Source: Aplectana chamaeleonis
Taxonomy: Eukaryota; Nematoda; Chromadorea; Rhabditida; Cosmocercidae
DNA: 64,000 bases
Reading direction: 5' to 3'
Assembly: GCA_029168955.1 (NCBI GenBank)
Contig: JAPDOI010000886.1
Location: 62,001-126,000 of the forward strand
This document shows, one piece after another, positions 12,201 to 21,200 of this stretch. Made by a program: the position numbers and the translations under genes. Every line of letters starts with the position of its first letter. Within the stretch, counting starts at the first letter, position 1. Below the pieces are notes generated by a model. The model ran no database searches. It worked only from the letters and a program-made list of their open reading frames with translations, and had not been told where the DNA came from.

Positions 12201-15200
12201 ATCGAACAATCATAACTACTTCCCATTGCCCCTGACGTAAACAAATTCCCCCACCCCCTTCCCCATATGTGTATTGTGTTTTTTCTCGGAATCGATTTTT
12301 CAGTTGTCTGCTTTAATCAGTGACAGGGGAAAGCGCACCATATTGAGGTTTAAGGACGTATGTGTAAGGATATCTTAAAATCTTTTTAAGTTGTCTTGTT
12401 TTCGAATTCGCTGTTGCCATGGGTCCTTGGAATCTTGATTGCCGTTGAAAACTCGTAGACGGTTTCTATCGCGGACACTGCCTTCAATGGAGTTGGAGGG
12501 CCCGATTCGACCTCATCAGTGATGTTTTCGTCTATCATCCAACCCAGCTATTAACATATTATCTAGCCAGCATTAGCGGTTGTAAAACGCAGAACGGCTC
12601 TGCGAAATCAGCGCGTACTAAGTACCACATAATGGACCATAACGTGACGTGGGGGTCCGCCCGGTAAGATACAATCGCAATGTCCGCGCACTACCACGGC
12701 AGTAATCTAATTCGCACGTGATGTCAAGGTGAAGGCGATATACGAAGGGAGTCATTAATGCACCACGATAATCGACCCACGGGAAACATTGCTACTATGT
12801 GGTCCAACACAGCCAGATAAGATCATGATCATGGCTAAGGCTCTATAACAGAACTAGAAAGTGCGTAGAAAATGACCCTCTAATTGCATAAATCGACGAT
12901 TTTCATGAAAAATCAGCATTTGAATGCCTCAGTGGGGGTTTATATCACTGATGTGCAACAGTGAAAAACCCTGTGTTAATTTGAAAATGGCCAGCTCTTC
13001 CTGTCCTCCAGTTGCTGAATTTTTCTAGCCTGATTAACAAAAGTGCAGGCGATGTCGCATGCTCCTCAGGGACTCGACAAAGGACCGACTGGCTGATTCT
13101 GCTCAGTGAAGGGGATATTGGAGGCGCGTTGATGAGGTGCATCTCATCAGACAACCCTTATGTCAGCTCAAGTGGGCGTTCAGATTTCAATTTGTCCACG
13201 AGACGATGTCCGAAGATAAATCGTCGCCACGACGGCGAGGAGGAGGAGGCCAGTATATCCCATCGGTCGCATTCGTTTTCTCGGCCGTTCGTTCATTTGA
13301 TGAATATCCACACACAAACTCACACGAACGGGCGCGATAGTGGAGGCGTTCTTTTTTCCCAGAATAAGACTGAACAATCGTCACAATGTTAAAGTGCATA
13401 GAAATACACAGTGTCAACTCGACCCTCATGAGATATGGAAAAACTTGGATGCGAACAATCGCCCTGTTCTAAGAGCGCAATAAAGCCACTAAACAGGAGT
13501 AGATTGGATTATTTATTTCACAAATAAAAAAAACAAATCAAAAAAGTTTGTTTGACTTTACTTTTCTTTTCGTTCCCTTAGATTTTTCATTCCTGGTAGT
13601 GAAAACAGAAAAATCAATTTCACACTGGAAAAGTTTCAATCATTATGTCTCACAATATCAGAATATATCATACAAATAAAGTTTTGCACCAAAATCAAAT
13701 TTGGTATACTATTCGAAAGACCAACTCTTCCCCTATCTTAAAGGCAGTGTTCACGATAATCTTCGATTCTGAGATTAATAGCTAAATCGATTGTTTGGCC
13801 CCCGGGTAGAACAAAAATGACGAAGGAATCGAGAAAAATGCACCAGAAGGTCACGAAATCCTTTACTCTCACCCCACCTCTTTACTCTCACAGGAACTGT
13901 TCGTTGTGACAATGAAATCATTTGTAGGCCCGTCATTCACAATTATTTGCTTGCTGTTGCTCCGTTCTTTTCTTCGGACATTAACTAGTACTATTTTGCC
14001 TGAAATATTCTTGCATTTCCGACTGACCCAATTTTTCAACGATGACAACCACCGTGAACATGTTCATACAACTGGAAAACTAGTCCTGGCCGGGGATTAA
14101 TGTCACTGAAACATGTCCTTTTAGTGCGTTTCTCGCCGTTTCTTCGTAATTTCTGTAACACTCGATGGCCAACGCTTGGTTTTGAGTAGAAAACTCGGGA
14201 ACGAAAATCATAGTGAACACTGCCTTTAAAGGCATTGCTCGCGATGAAAATCGCTTTTCGGTTTTTTTTTGCCTATCTTGAAACCGGTCCCATTCTGATT
14301 CCAATGATGCTTCTGGAATCGTACAAGACCTTCTGGGAATGGAGTTATGGTCCTTCAAAAATTTAGCCAGGAAGCATGGTGGACGAGTTGTCCGAGGCTT
14401 GTAACTTCCGTCTTTTGTAGCCAGTGTGTGCGAGCTGACCTGAGTAAAGCGAGAAGTTGAGAATGCAGGGAAGAACGGGGCTTTTGATCAAAAACCATCG
14501 CTCAACTCACGATTTCGAGTGTTCCTTTGTTCACGTCGAGGGGCGGAAAGGGGCCGGACTTGCCCACAGCGGCGGGGTTCGCCCACTTTTCTAAGCCGTT
14601 TTGCGGCTTCTGAGTAGCTTTTCTTCCCGTTTTTTCGACGCTGTTCTGCTTCTGAGAGCCACGAGAAGCGTTTGTCATGAAAAATTCGAAGATGAAGTTT
14701 ATCGCGAAGAGTGCCTTTAAATCGATCATCGCTACTCGGAAAACTCTACCTGCTTCGAACATTTTCCATTAAACAAATAGTAATCTGGGACTCAGAAACT
14801 CTTCAGAAGCAACTCGTTCTCTTCTTTCTATCCACCAGAGCTATTTAATTTCATAGAACATTATGACGGCAAGATTAAAAAATACAAACTGGTTCGCGGA
14901 TTTTTTTTTCAATCGAGCGGGTTTTGTGTTCCTACAAAAATTTCCAAAAGTGACATTGTCTATCATACTCAAAATGACTCCAACTCGCAACGACGTCAAA
15001 GCACCCAGCTTCAAAATTTAGCATTACGAACAAAAACTTATATCATGATATTTAATTTGTCGACTGACGACCTTTTTTTTCAAAAATTCGCTTTTCACTG
15101 TCTCTTTTCGGTGCTTGAAATGATGAACGCTAACCCACAAAAAAATTATCATCAGATAAGAGACGGTCTATAATGCTTAACAGGGAAGTTCGGTGCTCCG

Positions 15201-18200
15201 GAAGCGTTGGATGGTGAAGCTATGTATGTATTATATATAGTTGTACAATTTCGAAAAAAAAAATGTCGAACGAACGAAAAATTAAACAAATTTCGTTCGA
15301 AAAAGTTTCGAACGAACGAAATTTGAAAAACTTTCGAAATTTTGGAGGTCGAACGAACGAATTTCGAAACTGATCGGAATTTCGAAATTTCAATTTTTTT
15401 TTCGAAATTTGTTGGAATTTTCAAATTTTTTCCGAAATTTATTGAAAATTTCGAACTTTTTTCGAAATTTGTTTGAAAGAATTTGTAAAGAACGAATTTC
15501 GAGCAAATTTCGAACGACTGAAATTTGAAAAATATTCGTTCGACGAATTTTCGAACTAACGAAAACGAACGAAAAAAAATTTCGGAAAATCTTTCGAAAA
15601 TTTCGTTCGTGTCCAACCATAGCATGTATGATAGAAACTGCCGAAAAAATCGGTGAACCGATTCCGTTACAATAATCTTGTCTGCACAGACTTTAAATCT
15701 TTAAACATCTCAGATAATCAGATTGAAGAGAACGAAAAGCAACAAAAGATTTTGTGCTCAAAACATCTCCTACATTTTGATGAAAAATTCAAAGCAAATC
15801 GATTTCTTCGAGAAGAAATGGGCTTTTTTAGATAGAGGAAGAGTGCTTCCGAATGGTATACCAAACTTGATTGAAAAGTCTTAGGCGGGCGAGAGAAAAT
15901 TCGCTGCCTACATTTAGATCACGACTTTCTTGTCAAATGCTTGCGTGAAAGTCTCTATTTTGGTATAACTTCTACCTCATTAGTGCAAACTCGATTACAA
16001 CATTTAGTGCATAGCAAAATAACACCACAATAAGCAACTGGTCATTCAACGCGTAACTAGACCACGTTCTGACGCTTTTTTCACCACAATCCAAAGCAAT
16101 TGTGCGAAGGGAAATCTGTTAGAGAACGTGTTAAAACGTGTAGTGTGAAGCGAATACCTTGTTGTAACTCTGCTATGCACTAGAGTGTTGGAGCGAATAA
16201 TTTCGTTTTTGCGATTAATTCTTATCATACTTCAGAGCCGAAATGGTTTTAACTGTCCTTGGTATCAAACATGACATGAGGGGCAAGGTTACCATAAATG
16301 ATGAAAAAGTAAATTTATGTCCAATCGCAGAAGCGCTATTACAATTTATGCGATTATTCGAATATTCGAATAAAAACTCAATTAATTGACTTTGGCATAA
16401 TAAACAGACGGAATCCTACTTCTTTATCAATTATGAGCACCTTATACTTACCGTGAGGAATGAAGATGAGCACTGTTAAAACCATTTCGATCATGAAGAG
16501 AAAATTAGATTTATTCGAAAAAACCAATTTTATTCGAAGCAACACTCTACTGTGCACTCGAAAGTTTTAATTGAACCATTACCGATTTTCAACTCACCGT
16601 AGAGTGGATATCAAATTAATAATTTTTTTCTCAACGGTCCGTAGCTTTATTCCTGTGCATTAAATACATTTAACACACGTCCTATACGGTCTGGTAATGA
16701 TGCCATAATTGCGGCTTTGTCTTTGAGCAGCCATGCGCTAAGCAGCACCTGCCCCTGTCCGTCTACACTGTATACAGGTAGTCATTTGGGATGGCGCAAT
16801 ACCAAAGACGACCGACCGGACCACGACCCGGCCAAGTACGCCTTGTCTAGAATACACGTCCATTAACTCGAGCACAACTCCGTGAGAGCTGCACGCTCAA
16901 CAAACCACAGACTAGTTCTGATACATTGAGGGAGACTGTGAATGATTCGAAAGACCGTATGTTCGTCCCCTCGTAGAAGCCAGCGCTACGGTATTCAGCC
17001 CCTCATCGAAGAGAGACATTCATGCCATTGGAAAAGTTCAAAACAATTTTCACTCGAAAGCTTCTTGCACGTATAGGTGGGTTTTTGTACGAAAGAATCC
17101 CAAAAGCCTCTATTAGGAACAGATACTTGAATCTACCTTCGCTGAAATCTCGGCGTAGAGTTTTTGATGTATGCATTGTTCATAAATGCCTTTACAACCA
17201 TAATACGCTTAGAATCATGCGTTTGTTCAATTTGAAACACTCTCGAACTAGAGGAAACCCTTTCAAAATTGATTTACCTCGGCCACGTACCAGTTTGTAT
17301 GCCAGCTCCTTCAAATACAGAGCGGGCAGGTCATACTCTGACCTCACAAAAAATATGCTACCAGGGCTGACATTGAGCCAATTTAAAAATCGTGCTTAAA
17401 AGATCTTGCTGGATTTCGAATCCTAGTCACTTAGATAACCGTTATTTTCGCTTCCAAATTATTATTATATATATGTTGTAGCGCTTGCTTCGTTTTGATT
17501 TGATTCTCGTTATGAGTGATTTTTCTCACATTTGCCTTTCGCAAATGTAATAAACTTATAACTCATAACTTATGAGAGTTTGGGACCTTCCCTAACTTTG
17601 TAACTCACCACTATGCAACATCTGAGGCTAAGCTTCGAACATTTGCACTTACAGCATGACTAAGTTCGTCTCCGACATACTACCCCACTGACTACTCTTT
17701 GAAGGAGACCAAGAAGAAGCCTTCGTTCCGCTAAGACTGCACCAAAAGTTTCAGCAAGTAGCCGGCTAACATTGCGGTAAATCACAAATTTTTCGCCCCC
17801 CGTTCTGACGTTTTATAGCAATATATCAAACTTTACCACAGAGTAGATTCACCTTTAGAAAGAATGCGTCCAGGTCCGAAATGGCGGAGTACACGGCTTT
17901 CGGGGATTGATTGTGTGTACAGTCAGGGTGAGAACGAGTTTCCCAAAGTTCATTCGCGTGTGCGTGCTGACTGAGGGTCAGAGACAGCGAGAGAGCAGAG
18001 GGAGTACGGATGGAGTACACGCGCGATGAATTATTGGAATTTTGTTTCGACACCGACTATATCGTCCGTGTCATTCGATTAAGATGCCGCATTTGGCTAT
18101 TGGGCTCGTATAGCCGTCTTCCTTTGATTTCCTCGAGTGCCACCAGCGCAGCGGCTTTCTGATTGAGTGACCCGGACCATAATTCAAGGCGCACAGATAT

Positions 18201-21200
18201 CTCTCTGACTATGCTCGTAGAAGAGAGCGCATTTGATATTCCTAATATTGTTGTCCCAAGAAAAAAATGTTTTGATAGTGAAATATTTAATGTGGTTGAG
18301 AGAATTCCTCCCATGGAACCAAAATTACATTATTTTGTCGAAAAGTCTTCCGATAGGACTGGAATATGTCACATCTGATGTAAAAATATTGGAGTTGAAG
18401 TGCTAAATTTATACATTTCTAGAGCTCCTCAACATTCTGATGACTGATATTTTCAGACCTGGAATTCCTCTCTTTGGCGAACAACTCCCTGACGCACATC
18501 ACCGCAGAGGCGTTCTCCGCTCTTCCTAATCTGAAGCATCTCGACATCTCCAACAACAATCTGCTCTCACTTCCGAAGAATGTCTTCAGCCGGCTGAAGA
18601 ACCTTGAGGTCAGCTGCTTCTCCTCAACCACCTAATCGTTGACACATAGTATGGAGAATTTATGCATAGTGCTGTCAGTCACCGATGTTGACAGTTCACA
18701 TCTCATCGTGCTAGGACCCGATTAATAATTAAGCCATCTGTCTAGACCTTCGTGTTCGAGCAATTGGTTTACAATGTCCGCGCACACGCGCTTGAATAGA
18801 CCCCACCAGAACCAACTAACTAACTAACCCCCAACGAAGGATGCTAATCCAGCACAAACCCAGCTAATAAACCATAATTTGCGCTCAATAACATGATGCT
18901 TTTCAGACATTGACGCTCTCCAACAACGAATTACAACTCTCCCCGGACACTTTTGCGGGACTTATGGCTCTGGAAAAGTTGGAGTTGACCTCGAACAGAC
19001 TGGCCTATCTTCCTCCGTCCGTCTTCCGAACCTTGAAGTCGTTGAGGGTCCTGGATCTGGCCAACAACAAATTGCTGGCCCTCCCAGCTTCACTTCTCTC
19101 TACGGTGCCACAGCTTCGACATTTAGACGCCAGTCACAATCTTCTGTCTGATGTAAGAAATTTTCCCATTTCATTAATTCATAGCTGTTGTTGTTTTGAA
19201 AGAAATTTCAATCAGCGCATGCGCTGATGGACAGAATTACAAATTCCGGAACTGCAGTTATAAACCTCCGTGACAAGCATAGGGCAGAAGAAGGAAGAGC
19301 ATCACAGTCATCCGCGTCGAAAAAAATATTCGCAAAGGGTTTCTCTGTATCCTAATCAACTGAAAATCTCGCCAAATGATTTTTCGATTAAATATAAACA
19401 TGGAATAAATACGAAAAATCATCGATTTTTGTGAGACCAAAACAATTCAGCGCTGGCAGCACATTTTTCACGATGACATCTCCCGAAACAACTAGCATAA
19501 ATCCTTCGTGTAAATGTGCGTATTTGCCCTGCACAATCTGCCTCATATAAAACCTTATCTTCCCGAAAACAACTAAAACTCGCGATCTCTGATGCCAACT
19601 CTAGACATCCAAGCAAAACCTAGGAAATTTCAGACAGTCCACATTTGAAAATGAGCAGCTGCGGTTTTGCACAATTGATTGATGTTCTCTGGAATCGATA
19701 ATTACCTTCGGATCAATGGCAGAAGGTTAGGGCGATTAATCGCCACGGTGACAATAGCGTCCATTGAAGTCGAACGGCTCTTTAGTGCTATTAGCTCAGC
19801 TCGTCATGTCGGTACGGCTTTGATTTCAGCCGAAGGGGTGGCTCCGAACTGTAAAGCTATTCGAAGATTGAACTAAATGCAAACAGTGAGGGCATGGAGC
19901 TGTAACTTTTACGAATCGGAAGACACTATTGTTCCGTTGTGTCTTCCAATATAGACGAAGGAAAGTTAGGGGGCAGTGTAGAGTCCAAGCAATCAATTTA
20001 GTCTAGTGAATAAACGAGGCTGCGAAGGTAAACTGCTGCGTGCGTTCGAAACCCCGTCGGACGGTGATGCCGCCAATGCCGCACCGGCAGTCGCAATGAT
20101 CGCGCCTGACCCATTCGCTAGACTATATAGGATAAGGAAATCATATAAACCCGCATAAAACGACATACCCTCTATAAAACGTCGTAATTCACATCATTCG
20201 AGGCGCGAGCTGCGAGCGCGACGCCTGGGCCTCCGTCTGCCCGCCGCTCTCTCACTGACTCTAACCTCCGCTCCGCACCAGCACGCGTAGGAACCATGTG
20301 AATTTCGCCGTTTTATAGCCTGTACTGTGTAGGGCTAGCTGTGGTGGGATTGGTAAGGTTTTGGCGAGATCAGCGAATGGAGGGTCGTATGCGTTACCTT
20401 CTCCGCGTCCTTTTCAAATGGATCGACTAGCATTACTAGAAAAAAACAGAAATAACCAGCAACAACATGATCCGATTCCGGTCAGAAGAATTGTCAAAAA
20501 CTCGAAATCAGCTATTTTGAACTGATAGCAAAAACACAGCATTCAGCGGAACAGAGAAATGTGAATATAAACGGATTAATGTTACGTTAGAAAATTCATA
20601 ATTAGATCGGAAAATTTATTCGCTGAATCAACAATTCCGCTATTTTTTCCATCTGTAGGTCAGGCTCTTTACGAATCTGAGGCCCCAAAAATTTCTAAGC
20701 TAGGGGAAGTAGGCCACAGGAATTTGTTTGAGTTGGAGGAAGGGGGTCGCATACCACACGAACGGATCATAGCGCCTCACCTTACACTGGGCGCTTCATG
20801 CATCACGAGAGCTAAAGAAACTTGAGAAAGAAAGACAACCTACGAGTGAGATCGCACACCGCAAAGAAAAAAATCAAGATCAGGGACCCTAGGTTGCCCT
20901 AAACTTGGGGAATGAAAAGACACCGCGACTCCATCGCCCCTTTGGCCCCAGCGCCAGTTTTAAAATTGGAACTGGGGTGTGGTATTCTCTAGGTTTCCCT
21001 TTGGACTCGGTTTTATACCGGTAAAAACAACTCATTGCGGCAGGACTCCTTCGCGGTGTCGCGTGGTTGTTGACCGTTTTATATTCAGGAGAAAGGTGTT
21101 ACAAAATGTCATCAAGACTGTTAGTGGTCGATTAAATGTGCAGTGCACAAATGGAGCTGTGATAGCAAATTTTTGGGATTCTACAAGCCAGTTTCTCCCA

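Larger units (their letters stand above)
6285..18456 (+). other. LRR gene intron 1, 12.2 kb
   Basis: The intron starts GTAGGT and ends TATTTTCAG. It contains a short tRNA-like element (7634-7735), a solo MITE end (12465-12490), two abutting TTAA MITEs (13742-14716), a TTCGAA-rich tract (15245-15620) and a LINE 3' fragment (17022-17560). Between these, including 7740-12460, I see no recognisable exon or RNA gene. Open frames such as 9081-9398 and 13012-13392 have no recognisable protein character. Confidence 0.6.

Noticed and set aside
15152..15625. 157-codon minus-strand open frame
   Set aside because: It is a translation of the TTCGAA-rich tract (Phe/Ser/Lys/Asn repeats), not a protein.
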